This document shows positions 49,772-63,718 of a stretch of 64,000 nt of DNA, piece after piece. How positions within the stretch are numbered: position 1 is the stretch's first letter; every line of letters starts with the position of its first letter. The position numbers and the translations under genes are program-made. The stretch covers positions 34,316,406 through 34,380,405 of the forward strand of contig CM040745.1 of the NCBI GenBank assembly GCA_022829145.1, written 5' to 3'. Under the pieces are notes generated by a model. That model was not told the DNA's origin and searched no databases. It saw only the letters and a list, made by a program, of their open reading frames with translations. Source of the stretch: Albula goreensis (Eukaryota; Chordata; Actinopteri; Albuliformes; Albulidae).

Positions 49772-51467
49772 CCTCGAAGACACTGCACACCTTCCTGCTT
49801 GGTTACATTTGCTGTTGAAAACACAGTGTCGTTAATGACAGGCTTCTGAGGGTGTTTAGCACGAGTTGTCCTTCTTTGCCCAATAAAACCCACAATCTGG
49901 AACGCAACATCTTTAAATCTAGAACTCCCCTGGAGCTGTAACTCCATCCAACTACTTCATAATTCTAGCACTCTCTCCTCCAGCAGGCCTTTCTGTACTC
50001 ATTACAAAAGCCTAATAATCTCCAGAAGTTAAATCAGGTCAGCTAAAGCAGCAGTAGCTCAGAAAATGTCTCTCTTGTAAACGTGCCGTGCTGCTATCGC
50101 TTGGGCTGAAAAGCACAGACAACAACCTGTCCCTATTTCCAACTATTTCAAGGACTGTGTCCCACCCCCCTTCCCTCTTCCCCCCACCACCCCTTCCTGT
50201 GTTGAAGTGCTCACCGCTTCTCTGCTCCTCTTTTACAATCTCTCCATATCGTTTATGAAAATGTTACGGAATAAAAGCCCCCTTTCTTTCTCTCTCTCCA
50301 AATCATGCAGAATATGGTTTGCGTGAGCGCGAGGGGGAAACAACGGGAAGAACAAACAGGCAAACAATCCACTCGACCGGCGAGATGCAACGTATCCACT
50401 TATCCAGGCACGGCTTGTTGTCCGGGCCGCTGAGGACGCATAAAGAGCCCGCATTGTGTTTACTCATCCATTTAGAGATGAATGGGAATGATGTGGAAGA
50501 GATGAGCTCGGCTATCACAAATTATCTCTACAAAAGGAAGAGAAAGTGGAAGGGGAGGGGGGGGGGAAAAAAATACGATTTGGGCGGTAATGAAGAGCGA
50601 CAGCAGTGAAAGTTGATGCCAGCGCGGATTGATTAAGCTCTTTGTTTTGGGCACATTGTGCAGGCCTGTAGAAAATTACTTTCTAGCATCCACTGTTCTG
50701 CAATTGGCCAGAATTGAGAGAAATATATAAATAAACGAATGAGGTGTGGAGCAACTGAGCAGCTGTTGATTATGTCTCTGTTGGCGGATACCATCGCGCT
50801 ATTATCTTGTGCTGCGCTAACAGGAGAGTGGCATCGCAGTATATTTGCGTGGTGATTCTTGTGTCTGGAGCCAATTAGTTCTCAGCTTTTACTGTGAACC
50901 AATCATAAGGCTTCACTCTCATAGTGAAGTGACATCATTGGTTCCCAGTAAGACCAGATAGCAAATGATGGCTCCAGCTATCCTTCGAGACTTACTAGAC
51001 CACTATCTGCCCATCAGAATCCTGCCACAGTAAATGAATCAAACAAATGTGTTCACCTGCCCAACATCAGCCGATAGGTAATGCCATTTTCTACCATTAG
51101 ATCAGGAAGAATGACAGCAGCTCAGGACAAAACTCTGGGTTCCATGACAAGTGAACAATGGATATATATTGTGCGCTCAGTACACCAAGATTAGATTAAA
51201 ATACAAATACACAAATACTTTAAATTACAGAAAATTCCCTTCCACTTTTCACTTCCTCAGTATATGAGAACTGGAAATATTTTGGGAAGGAAAATCAACT
51301 CAGTGCAAAACTTTGAACAATGAACATTGTTCACAATGAGCATATCTCAAATTATGTGGCACAAAATGAATATTCTCACAGATAAGAGACATTCCATAAT
51401 GTGTGTCATCTCCTCTAAATTGATTTCCCAGTGTGAATGGTGTCCGTGCAGCAATGTATGCAAGAAT

Positions 51468-51728
51468 TTTAAAGGGGAATTTCACTTTTGGTAACACCTT
51501 CAGTTCTATAGTTTCCTTACCTGGTGTGTGTTGATAAAAATAGGTAGAATCATTCTGTTTGCATTATCGTCCAAACAGTGTATTCTTATACATTATACAG
51601 TTACATTCTCCAGGTTGTTTTGTGCAATTAAAGTGAATTAGAAGTTAGGATGAGGCCTAAATGGACCGGCAGGAAATCTGGGTCTTTCAAAAGACAGGGT
51701 GGTTATCCAAGTGAAATGCCCCTTTAAG
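51468..51728. mobile_element. Short element with inverted ends (MITE-like)
   Basis: The left end tttaaaggggaatttcactt and the right end, which reads in reverse complement cttaaaggggcatttcactt, match at 18 of 20 bases. The unit is about 260 bp and contains no open frame of note. The TTAA-like character at the ends is compatible with several DNA transposon superfamilies, and I cannot assign one. No unambiguous target-site duplication is seen. Confidence 0.65.
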
Positions 51729-53289
51729 ATTTGTAGAGGTTGAAAGCTAATTTACATTCCCTATCTGTCTCCCTTAAAACAAAGGCAATGGATTCAGCAG
51801 AAAGAGCATAAATAATAACATTCTAATCTGAATAAATCTGTAAAAATATAAAAGTTTAAATGTCTCATGTTTCCAGCAAAGAGAAAAGGGGTGCACCTTG
51901 ATTTCCATTAAAAACCACGATCAAGCCAAGAATAAAACATTTACAAATATAAAGGTGGGAACTGAATCCTTAAAAGAGGAGCAAAAGAAACTACAGCAAC
52001 TATTCTTATGGAATTGCATGACCAAGTTTGAAGACTTAATGGTTTAAGGTTTATTGGCGAGCCAGCTTTTACATCCAAGCGAAATTAAATATTTTAGTTC
52101 ATAAGGCGAGACATCACTAGCTTCCATCTCCAGGCGCTTGAATTATTTGTAGACCATTGTCAGAATGTTCCTAATTATATTTCACAGCAGTAAAATTTTA
52201 CATGTCTTAATCCCAGTCCACCTTTATTGCATGGTGAATATAAAATGTCACTCTAAACCTTTGCAGAAAATGCATGCAAAAATTATCCCTGAGATTCACT
52301 GATGTAACTGCAGACATTTGAATTTCTAGCCAAATATCTGTTTAGATAAAAATTACCCTTAACTAAAATGTAATTATCCCGATCTTATGTCATTGTTTGC
52401 AATAATCATAATAAATAATAAACCAAACACATACATAAATACAGATATATTGAAGAGAAATGATAATATGATGCCTTCAGTACATATGCAAATGTATATG
52501 CTAAGTGTGTTGGTTTACATGTTTACTGAACACCCTGTGGCTGAAGTTAGTATGCAAATGTGAAACATTCATCAGCTGCTGTGTTTTTTTTGCTCTTCTG
52601 AGTGCTGGATGATTGGAAGGGTCCTCTTTCCACAAATCACAGAAAATGAGCCCTGGCTCTAACACTCGTGTTCGGCCAAATCTACGGTAGCAGTCTGGAA
52701 CTGTCCAGTGAGCACCGAATCTCTGTGTTCAGAGTGGTATGACACACCTTCTAAGGCTCTGGTAGGTTGTATTAGGAGAAGGTAGTGACAACCCCCTGTC
52801 AAGATGACTCTGCGGTACCGGGTACCGGTTGCACTGTGAAATCACATGACTTTCCCAGCAGCGCGGCAGAGGTGATACCTCAGGTACGGCGCATGCTTCA
52901 AATGAGGGTTTTAAAAAAAAAAAGGGAAAATAAGTAAGTTAATGAACTCCAAGGTTTGCCAAAGCAAGGCAGTGGGGTAGAGACGGAATATTCTCTCCCT
53001 CTTCAAAAAGGTGTTTTGGCAAACCGTTTTATTCCGAGGGGCTGAGAAGTGGATGATAGGCAGCCGAATGCAGCAGGTCTCGGGGGCAAGCCGACCCAAC
53101 GTGATAATCCAAGTCTCTCCAAGGTCGCGCAGTAACACCCTCTCAACCGATGCATACAAGGCGCATGATTTTCCTGAATGCGTTTTGCATCCGCACACAA
53201 TAAAGCCAAAAAACATGTGCCTTGTTCTGGCCTCATAAGTACATTCACACCTGGACTTTAACAAATAACATAAATCATCATACTACTTT

Positions 53290-53515
53290 CAGCCATTTAG
53301 CAGATGCTCCTATCAACAGCAACTTACACAGTTTACTGTTTTCAAACAGAAAACACACCACAATTTAAACAACTAAATACTTACTGAAACAATTCAGGTT
53401 AATTATCTTGCTCTAGGGTACAATAGCAGCACACTACATGGGAAACAAGCCCACAACCTCTAAATTATAAGCTCAGCACCGTAACCATTACACTGCACCA
53501 CTGCTCGGCCATGCA
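53290..53515 (-). mobile_element. Fish SINE with the common tail module
   Basis: On the minus strand the element begins with a tRNA-like head (ggtgcagtgtaatggttac, then an altered B-box region) and ends with ggagcatctgctaaatggc. This last part corresponds to the tail, roughly gataagagcgtctgctaaatg, shared by many fish SINE families. The middle segment (gtaccctagagcaagataa, ttaacctgaattg) also matches that type. It is mutated throughout, so an old insertion. Confidence 0.72.
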
Positions 53516-54149
53516 TGAACATGAAGTAGACAGTACATGGGTTTCTGCTTACAGACACACAACAGAATGTGAGATGTAAGAAAAGGCTCTCATTGGATGG
53601 GCCCACTTGATCATGAGCAGAACTGATGGGCGGGATTGTTGCGGAATCAACAGTAACTTTGCAAGCAAGGTAGAAGTCAAAGTCATAGCCACGAAAGAAA
53701 GTACTGAACAGTCCATGTTGTGACATGTTGGCTCAGCACATATTCAGCTAGCTTCAGCCATGCATGAAGTGAGGGAAACACGTCTGCCAGTCATAAATTA
53801 AGTCGGATGTCTGGATTTTGTCTGATTTATGTGACATACATTGTCTTTTCAATCTTGGCTTATTGCCTAGAAATCATAGGAGAGAATGGGGTTTCAAAGA
53901 ACAAGCCATTCTTGGAAAGTCACGGAAAAAGAAATATTTATATGGCAAAATCTTGACCAACTTCCCTTGCAGAATGACCCAAAAACTTCAGATGAAAGCC
54001 TGTGACTCAATACTTGTCTTAAAATTCGGAATGATGTTAAGATTGTGCTCCTTTTTCCAGATGCATATTTCATGAAGCCTGAAATCTTGTGCATTACGGA
54101 GGAGAGACAGTGACATGAGGGATTATGATGCAAAGGGGGAAAAAAAAGG

Positions 54150-54330
54150 AGACAGCCAATCACAAGGCTCATTATTCTTCATGAGGTAGCTCACCAATCA
54201 CATGGGTCATTATACTGCAATAAGGACCGTCTCCAAGAGAATACGGCCAATCACGAGGCTCATTATGCTTCTTCGGGCAGAGTTGAAATGAGTAGCCAAT
54301 CAGAAAGCAGGAGTATGAATACACAGCTCA
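54150..54330. repeat. Degenerate tandem repeat with CCAATCA core
   Basis: Four related segments begin at 54155, 54193, 54246 and 54295 with gccaatcac, accaatcac, gccaatcac and gccaatcag. The first three continue with aaggctcattatt, atgggtcattata or gaggctcattatg. Spacing is irregular (38, 53 and 49 bp). The CCAAT motif is repeated in one orientation, but the arrangement is equally consistent with an old minisatellite without function. Confidence 0.6.
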
Positions 54331-55455
54331 TTAGGCACTTTTACCGTGGCTTCTTCAATATTGACACAACAGAATATCAATTTGCTTCCCCATTAGCGGT
54401 GGCTTTATATCTGTACTAATAGGTGGAGTAAAAGTTCAGAGACGGCAGGGAACTTGGGACAGAGATGTGAGAAATATAGTGGTACAGCATAAAAGACAGT
54501 GAAGAAAGAAATAGAGAATGAATGAACGAATAACTTTTAAAAGTTGTACACTGAAGAAGTGAAATTCCATTTGCATCTCTGTGTAATTGCTTTGGTGAGA
54601 GTATAGAAGATAAGAGAGCCAAGAGAGCTTATTAAATCTAAAATGAGGACTGAAAGATGAATTATAAATCACTACAAATTCCTCAAGACACTCATCACTT
54701 ATTTTATATACATACACAGAAAAGAAGAGCGAGAGATGGATGGACAAACAGGAGGAGGAAGAGAGCGACAGACACAGACAGAGGAGAAATTCAGAGACAG
54801 TATTCTACCCATTAACAGAGATTCATAAAAGTGGCAAAGACAGATACAGAGAATGTATAAATTCAACTCCTTCATTTTTTTTCCGTAGTCAGACCAGCAG
54901 TGGATTCCCAAGTGCTAATTGCTGTCAGAACAAGGTGAATGATCTCATCAGTGAATTTATTTTAAATTTAAACTGTTTTTTGAAAAAAGGAAATGTCACT
55001 CATAATCCAAAAGACCACAGCGGTTCTGCCAAATAATATTAGATAAAGCTCTGCTCTCTGTCACCTTGATGGATTATTTAGAGATGGATTTTTGGGTCAA
55101 TTCGCTCTGATCAGAACATCTTTGATATTTCGGAAGCGATCAGAGACGTGCCGAGTAATGAGCAGAGGAGAAAATAGAATCAGACAAAAATTATTTATTT
55201 TGCACCGTTATTGTCGTAGTTACCTTTGAGGAGGGGAGTTGATTATTTCTCAACTGTTTCCCTATCGTGAAATTAGCATTCCATTTCCAGTGCGCCGTTT
55301 GCCACGTCAGACGATCTCCTCCAAGCGGATTAGGCGGCCTGCGGACCTACAGCGTGTGACGATTTCAGCTCTGCTGAGCCATTTGCCTTTTTTATTTATT
55401 TTTTTTTTTACTTACTAATCTTTTTCCGCACTGCGTCATGTGTGCTGTCACTGTA

Positions 55456-55592
55456 TCCCCCCCCCCACCCCCCCTCCCCACCCCTTGGTGGTAGAGATAC
55501 ATGAAAGACCTCTTAAGGCAGCGTCAAGAAAGTTTTGGATCACCCACCCTAATCTTACCCTTAACTCGAGCCCCCCCCCCCCCACCCCCTCC
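55456..55592 (-). repeat. Two C-rich tracts (G-rich on the receptor strand)
   Basis: 55456-55485 and 55571-55592 are nearly pure C with a few A or T interruptions. On the minus strand these are G-runs and would be transcribed as such in the receptor pre-mRNA. The 165-codon open frame across them is a by-product of the low-complexity composition. Confidence 0.75.
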
Positions 55593-58500
55593 ATCAGGTT
55601 CATCATTGCCTACAGGGGAAACCATGGAGTGATTTTTGTCTGTTTCCTAACTAGTAGCTGCACAATTGTACTGAATGCAGCAGGAATGTGTAAGGTGGAA
55701 GTGAGGGAGTGGAACTATTGGTTAAAACATTCGATTCCCATACCGGTACTCTTGACTGGGGTGCCATCCATTGGGATACCCTGTACAGGCACCCTGCGGT
55801 GGGAATCCAGAGTTCCCACAAGAACTGTAGGGTTTTTAAAACGTTCACAGTCTCAATGCCATGCGCTGCAACCACACTGTGCTCTCCAGAAGAACACAGT
55901 GCAAGTTTTGCAATCTGTAAATCGCAGTAACAACTAATCATAGTTGAGAGCGGTTCGAGTTGAGTCCTGTCGTCGGAGTATTCCATGGCAGTGATCGATA
56001 AGCTGGTGATTGATGGTACAGTATAACTGTTCATTCCCTATACCATAGAGATTCTCCCCTGGATATGTGCTTTCTTTATCTTCATACGTGATCAGAATTA
56101 ACTGCATTTTTCAGTACAAGTCTGTACTTCTCCAACACTTGGAGTGGAACAGTTCAGATTGATGGCCGCTGCACTGTGAGGACGGATTAAACGGATTCTA
56201 CTGATTAGCATTTTAGATCAAAAAGTCATCACACATGGAGACAGCACTAGATGACTGTTTTTAGCAATTTTGTTTGACTTTGCCTAATAAGTATAAAACA
56301 TCTGCTGTCTCCTGTTGTACTGTCTTCTACCGCTGTAGTCCAAGAGGCAAAATTAAGGAACCAGACATTTCATTTGTCAATGGTCATGTTATTTTGGATT
56401 GTGCCATATTTATTCGGAAACATTCTAAGATTCATCATATATGATAAAATCATATTTTTTTTTGGCCATGATCTAAACTGGGCTTAAGGCAGGATGAATC
56501 AAAGTCATTAAAAGTCTCTGCCTACTTACTCTGTTAAATGTGGAAAAACCAGGACTGGGCACTTGACTGCTAATTTCCACTCTGTTGTTGCACAGGATGT
56601 TCCAGACAGATAGAAGAACATAACAACTGACAATAAGTGCAGGTGGTTGTGAAATAGCTCTGTTCTTTGTCATCACATGAACACATTTTTCTCACTCAGA
56701 AAACACCAAATAAACATGAACAAAATGGGCAATATTGGGGAATACAAAGTTGAAGGACTTTTGTGGAAGTCAAATACAAGTTTGTTTGAACCACAGGAGT
56801 TAGAACACTTGACTATTGCCTAAATCAGATTCAGTAATTTGTAATTAATGGGATTAAGCAACGTTTGGAAATTAAGCCCTTTTATTTACTTACCAGGAGT
56901 AGAGAAAAGCACAGTACTGGTTTAATTTTTGTTTGCTCATTCTGGAGATATCCTCTGATTTCACCAGACTACAGCTTACAGTTATCAAAATTAATGTCTG
57001 TGGGCTACATCTGAGATGACAAGCTAGCTCCGATCAGTTAGGAATTAAGTTAGGAAAAAAAAAAAAAATTTCCAACAAGACCACTACATTTTGCGGCCTT
57101 GAGTTTAAAAGATAAGGAGGCTTTTTTGATGGAAATGACTGTCGTGGATAGCCACTTATAATAAACAGCCTACAAACTACAAACTTCATTGTGAATCAAA
57201 CCTTGAGGAAAATGCTGACTAAATCCTGGCCTAGCGGTGATGCATATATTTGGACAAAGTACTGCAGTGGAAATACGGTCGCACAGTGGGTATGCTTCCT
57301 TTCTGCTTCTGTTGTTAGCATTTTTACCCTGGTAGCCTGCACTCTGAATTTGTCCTGTGCTCGGCTCCTGTCCTTGTGTGCCCAGGTTGTGGAGTTATCC
57401 TTCTACAGCAAGCCAGAAACGTTAACCTTAAAGGAAGATCATAGCAGTGAGTGGGCATGGCCTGGTCTACCTGCTACTGACTCATAACTCACCTGTCAGC
57501 TTGGTAGTAGGGGAGATTAACTGGGGGCTTGTGTATCTGTCAATGGGCCAGGACCCACCCCGTCCCCGGCCTGCTAAGTATCCAACTAAACCAACAGCTA
57601 TTGCAATCTCCACACACTCACAAGGCTGCTTTTACATGGTGCAAGCCAAAGTGGACAGGACTGTGGTGGATTCCTTTAGGGAGAGCAATAAAGAAGGGCG
57701 TTCTGAAATTGGGACGCATCGATTTACATCACAGGGTTGTGAATTGCTTCAAAGTTAAATGGCAGCATGTTTGGAACAGACATCTGTTATTTTACACCAG
57801 TTAATGTGTTGGTTTCATGTGGAAATGTGGAAAATATACAAATACAGCCCTTCATATGTACATATGGCGGTGACTAAACTGAAATCAATTCCAAGAGACC
57901 TTCTTACATTTCCAATTTGAATGCAGATTTTTGTCAGACATCAGATGGACCACCACCTGAGTTATGTTTATGTCAATATGAATTTTATCACACTTGGATT
58001 GCTCAATATCAGCATTGCGGAGGATAAGATTTCACATCACATTCTAACCCTAACCAATTGTAGATAGAGACAGTGGCCCTCCAGAGCCATGCTCTATATT
58101 ACAGTGTCACACTCTCTCTTTACAGTCTCTGAAGAAAGTCAAACATGTCATCCGTCTCTGTTATTTGACAGAAATGCATCAGTCTTGTTTAGGCTGTATC
58201 GAACTGAATAATTAATCGAAGTGGACGTCTGGCATTGCTTTGGTTTTGTTTTTGCTTTATACAACTCTTTTCATGAGCCGCCTGTTCTTTTTGGGAACAA
58301 AATGTCAAGAAGGATGATGCGATCGAAATCAAAAAAACAAAAGTTTCTGCTCAGGATGGAAAAAATGGAGGCTTCTGGAACCTTGAAAAGTCATCTGGCA
58401 GTTCTGAGTCTGACAAAAAGGAAGTCAAGCTCTGAATCGATAGGTTCTTTCGGACCAAACGGTTCTGGGGACTTTCTTTGAGAGGAACTACCCACTGGGG

Positions 58501-59160
58501 AGGGTCCCAGAGAGCTTCGAGCCTTCAAGGGCTTTTTTCTGTTTGCATTCACCGCCAGCAACACTGAAGTGACATAAGCCGGCGGTTAGTATATCAAAGT
58601 CATTTTGTTTTTAAAAATGGGCCCTGTAACTCCTCATCTGTTAGTCCCCCCTTCCAAATTCAACCACAGAATGACCAAACTGGAACAGCAATGAAGCAAT
58701 CGATGCTCAGTTCATCCATACAATCCTGTGCAACAATGGAACGACCAAGATATGACCACCTTAGTGTGGATAAAATCCTGTGAACTCCTAAATTTACCGA
58801 AGAGCCCAGTGAAAAGTCAGGCCACATTCCACTCAGAACCCTCTGGTTCCTTTGGTTCCTCTCCCTCTTTGATAGCCCTGCTCAAATGATTTGCTGTGCG
58901 ACTTATTCCCTGAGTGACAGGCTCCAAGCTGCGATGGCATCACACAGTGTTTTTTATGTTTGGGGTTGTTTGGGGGGTTTGGGATTGGCAAAGAAAGAAG
59001 CAATTAGGTTTTTCCACAACAGTCTGATTGTGACATTTTGTCTGGGAGATAAACCCCCACAACAGAGACGGAGGGAGAAGGTCAGCGTCTCCACTATCAC
59101 ATCCTGTCATCTTGTCTGAAGTCTAGCTCTGAGCATGCCCAGTTGTGCCTTGTCTGAGTG

Positions 59161-59163
<3 letters not shown>

Positions 59164-59194
<31 letters not shown>
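59164..59194. repeat. (GT)n microsatellite
   Basis: About 15 GT units, uninterrupted. Confidence 0.97.
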
Positions 59195-59195
<1 letters not shown>

Positions 59196-61881
59196 ACCTA
59201 AGACCTGTATGGTCTGGCTAAGACACAAAGCAACAGAGTCAGACTGGGGGCGAAAGGGGAGAGGTCAAAGGTCAAAGGTCACATCTCTCTAAGAGTCATG
59301 TCAGAGACGGTGGAAGGCATGATGAAGTTAAGGATGCACTGCACACTGAGAACCTTCAAGGTCCAGAGCCTGAGGAAATTAAGCCGTTCATAAACGTGTC
59401 CACAGAGCTCTGCAGTCCTTGAAACATGTCCCCACAAATCTGCATTCTCACCAAGCATTTATCCCATGGGGACCTTTCTTGGGCTCAACCTTTGCCCCCA
59501 GCATTCATAATTGTATTTACACAGTTCTACACGCTGCCCCCTGACCTGAACGTTGAACTTCATTTTTACCTCAACCCTCCAGACAGTTTCCCTTCTCTTT
59601 CTCTGTGTCTGTTTATCTCTCTGTTCTATGGTTAAATATTGTAGAACATATTGCACATCACATGATGCCAGACAAGTTAAAAAAAAATGCCACAAGCACC
59701 ACACACTCTGTATTCTGCTACCCAAGAACAGAAACAACCCTGACCATCACAAATAACCAAAGATTAAAACGTTGACATTTACACTGGCGGCGGAACTCAA
59801 ATCGCTAACGATGTAGACAACTTGACACCCGGCACTGAGAGGAGCTACACCCGTCTTGCGGCGATGATAATATTATCAGCAGTTTTCAGAGGCTCTTGAC
59901 ATTTTTTCGGGTGATTGTGGGAATTCGTACGTTCGCCGTTCACAGCGAGGTAGAGCATTTTAAGAATGACAAATTAGTCAAGCAGGACCTTTAGGATGAA
60001 TCTGCCGGTCGCCTCCCATAACTGACCGACCGGGGGAGGACAAATTCGTGACTGTCGAGAGGGGTACGCTGTGGACTGAGGAACCAATACTCTGCTGCCA
60101 AACCAACCTATGATTTCCCAGAGGTCCCTGTGATATGCATAAATTAAGTGTAATCCAATTAGGTAGCAGGAGAAAGCTCCAATCAGCATTATTAAAGATT
60201 CTGTGACCCGTGTATTTTGGGCAGAGCTTTCCAAACGCATCCAGCCGGGGCGGACTGAACTGAACTCACACAGACACACGGGCAGAGATGAGGAAAATAG
60301 ATGACAGACAGTGTTGACAGGTGAGCTCCACAATACTGGCTTACTTTTGAAGAGAAAGTGTACCTTAAGAGTAAATGTTCAGCTCAGTGTGAAACTGGAT
60401 TCTCATGGGGAGTGGATGAATCTGCTTCAACACAAGCTTGTAGCAACGGTATAGCGAACATGACTGGTCAAAGTTTACTCCCTGCCTGTCGGAGTACCTT
60501 AAAGAAAGCTTACATGCTCCTCAACTGTGAAATCTATAGGTGTGCCAGCTCCTCCGGTGTGACGCAGCCCCGCACAAGGGCTCCCAAACGCTTTTGCTAT
60601 TCAAGGGATTAATTTAAATACACATTCACATGTATGAAATGATGCATGCAATTCAAACGCTGCATACTGTTTTTCGCTAAATGTTAAATATGACTGCTGG
60701 GATATTGTTTGAAAGATGTAACACCATTTAAGCCATGCATAATCGCTGCGCAGCTATTATTTCCATAATTTCATGGTCTGTGAGAAAAGAAATGTTAAGA
60801 TATTTCACCGTGAACAAAGCTTACAGTAGATCTGCGGCACAAGATGCCCAAGGGTGAGGAGTCATTGGAATGCATTTTATGACAACTGACATATTATAGA
60901 CCATCTTTATGAAAGGGGGTTTAGGAAAGGCTTGAGAAAAAGCTTGAGTGAGACAAAACAAATCATGGGTCCAGAGCCAGTTCCATGCCCTTTTAAGGAA
61001 GTCCGCATGAGGTCAGAATCAAAACCACCTGTGGACAGTGCCAGCAGCCAAATTAATTCATATATTTTTGACATTTTTTTAAAAAATTTTCATCCAATAC
61101 ATATGTTCCTCCTGTGTTTTTGAAATAGCCAAATAATAAATAAATAAAAATACAGATTGGCTTAAGGTGTCGCTATCATCACGGAGCTGTTAAAATGTGC
61201 CAGCAAGAATAGCAGAGAGATAAAAAATAAAAAAGAGCGTGGGAAATATATGCATTGTGATTATGGGTCAGACAGAGGTGAGGTAATTTAGTAGCCAATC
61301 ACTGCTCTGATCCCACGGAGCTGCGGCCAATCGGCTGACGGGGTGGCGGCGGGCAGTCATGGTGGTCTTTAATGGCTCAGTGAACGATGGAGCGCTTCGC
61401 GTTCTCGTCGGATCTTACCTAGGAGAGAGATGGATAAGGCGCATCGCCTCTTACGAAGATTATCCAATTGTCCTGCATCTCAACAGAAGTGGGAGAGCTG
61501 GCTGCTACTTCAGGTTAAGATGGATTACCCTCATTCGTCTAACGAAGCACTTCATCATCTTCCTTTATAAGAGTAACGTTCCCTAATGAGTTTAAGTAGC
61601 AGCCTGATTTCATCATTCATTTCAGGGAGTGGGTTCCCTGATACACTTCCCCGATGCTACGCATGGTTCTGCCTTAGACGGTGCTTGAGCACAATGTGTG
61701 TGTTTATTTATCCACAAAGCAACAGGGAGCATGTGTGCGAGTGTGTTTCCACGTGTATATATATATGGGCTTGTGTGTAGAAGAGCGAGAGACAACATAT
61801 GTTTGTGTGAGCCAGTACTCAGAAGTATGGAAAAGGCTAGTTTTTGCTGGGGGAGCTTACCTGGACCCTGGGTGTGCTTAT

Positions 61882-61883
<2 letters not shown>

Positions 61884-61932
<49 letters not shown>
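61884..61932. repeat. (GT)n microsatellite
   Basis: About 24 GT units, followed by gcgcgtg. Open frames across it rich in Cys-Val or Thr-His are products of the repeat. Confidence 0.97.
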
Positions 61933-61936
<4 letters not shown>

Positions 61937-63718
61937 TGCCAGAAACAGGCCAAATCTGACTTGACAGTCTCATTGAAGATCTGGGGAATGTTTGATTTAA
62001 AAAATAAAAAAATGAATAAAGACAGTCCACACTCTGCAGTTGCTCCAGAAGTTGTTTATTTCTCACCAAACATGATCATGGCCAAACCTTTGATCTCGTT
62101 CAGATGAGATATAAACTTTTTTGGGAGATATAATTGCATTGTGCAGATTCTTATTCATGTTCAAACCTCTGGCTTGCACTTGCATTACCTATTTGGATAT
62201 AATTTTTTATAACTGCTTCGTTAAAACACTTTCATGGCAAGGGGAACAGATTTATTAAAAATAGATATGCACCGTGCTTGTTGATAGACAGGACAAACAT
62301 ATTTTGTGCTGTGTCCAATATGACAGACAAGAGAAATGGGAAAAATCACATACGCACATGTAATACCAAATCATTTCAGTTTATGACCATTATCTCAATT
62401 TCATAAATCCATATATCTGAGAGAAATCACAAACCGTACCCATTTATCATTTACACTGATTTTGAATGGAGTGACAAATGGCTGCTCTGATAAGTATTCA
62501 TGGGGTGAATTGTGTGCTGGGGGATCAGGCCGTGTTCTACAACAAGGGAAAAATGCGGCTCTTATCTATTTTACCAGGACAAGCAGCAGGGGAATAAGCA
62601 CTGGTAGAGCTGGTTGCGAAGTGGCGGCCCATTACCGCATTCCCCCATCTTGCAACGACGACGGCTAAATTACTATCAAGCACCTATTTTACCATCCTTG
62701 GAAGTCACGAGCATTCATTCGAGCTGGTGAGCTGGAGGACAGATCAAAGATAAAAGTGCTCCGCACTTTCGTCGGATAAATAGCTACTTGCCCTCTCGAT
62801 GGTTTACCAGCAGGTTGTCCGCGGTCATTCGAGAGCAATTTAATACCCCTTGTCTTGCCTGATTGGCCGGGCCTGTCGGTGGGTGCACATTGATGTAGCG
62901 AATGACACTTCCCTTATGTACATTTTCCCCACCACCTCCAACTCCGTAGCCTGAGGGATGTGGTCATGTTGGCATGGTAACTAATGGTGGTTGACATAGA
63001 CAGGTACATAAACACATGCTCATAAATGTCACATATGGCCAATGGGAGTTTCGAGCATGCATGACTTGAGAAATGTCCCTTATCACCTTCACCCTAGTGA
63101 CCTATCAACAACCTACCCTGTCCTTGCCCCTCCATCAGACATCCCCTACAGTAACAATCCTCCCCTCCAAAAATTGCCCATCGCTACCTAATACGTCCAG
63201 TAGGGCAGCCCCCTCGCCCGCCCACCGCTCACTCACACAGTCCGCTGGATCTCCTGCAGCGGAGCTTGACTCCTGTGACCTTTTCCGGCCCACAAACTTC
63301 CACTTTCCCCCCCATGCTGTGTCACCAAAGAGCCCGAGTCCAGGATTTTCACAGACAGGCCGCCCCCATCCCTCCACACCGCGCAGAAAGAACTGGCCCC
63401 TTCTGTCACATGTTCACAAAGGGCAGCCGCACAGCAGGCTACAGTCTGAGATTATGTAACAGCTCTGCTCGATATGCTAAGGGAGCGATCCTGCTCGAAA
63501 TTTCATGCGCGCAGACACTCCCTCTCTCGCACACCGCGACGGAACACTGACACTCTCTCCACGTCACGTGTCAACACATGTAAAAAGACGTGCTCTCGTG
63601 CTCTGCACACACACACCAAAATCACACTTGCTCTCTCATGCAAACGAACAGAAACAGTCACTCACCCAAACGCACAGCGACACAATCAAAAGCAGATATT
63701 CGCTCTCACGTGTGCACA

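Noticed and set aside
53508..53768. 12-bp direct repeat gccatgcatgaa at 53508 and 53757
   Set aside because: It does not flank the SINE at 53290-53515 on both sides, so it is not its target-site duplication.
55440..55937. 165-codon open frame on the plus strand
   Set aside because: Its start consists of proline-rich translation of C tracts, the rest has no recognisable domain, and there is no splice or promoter context.
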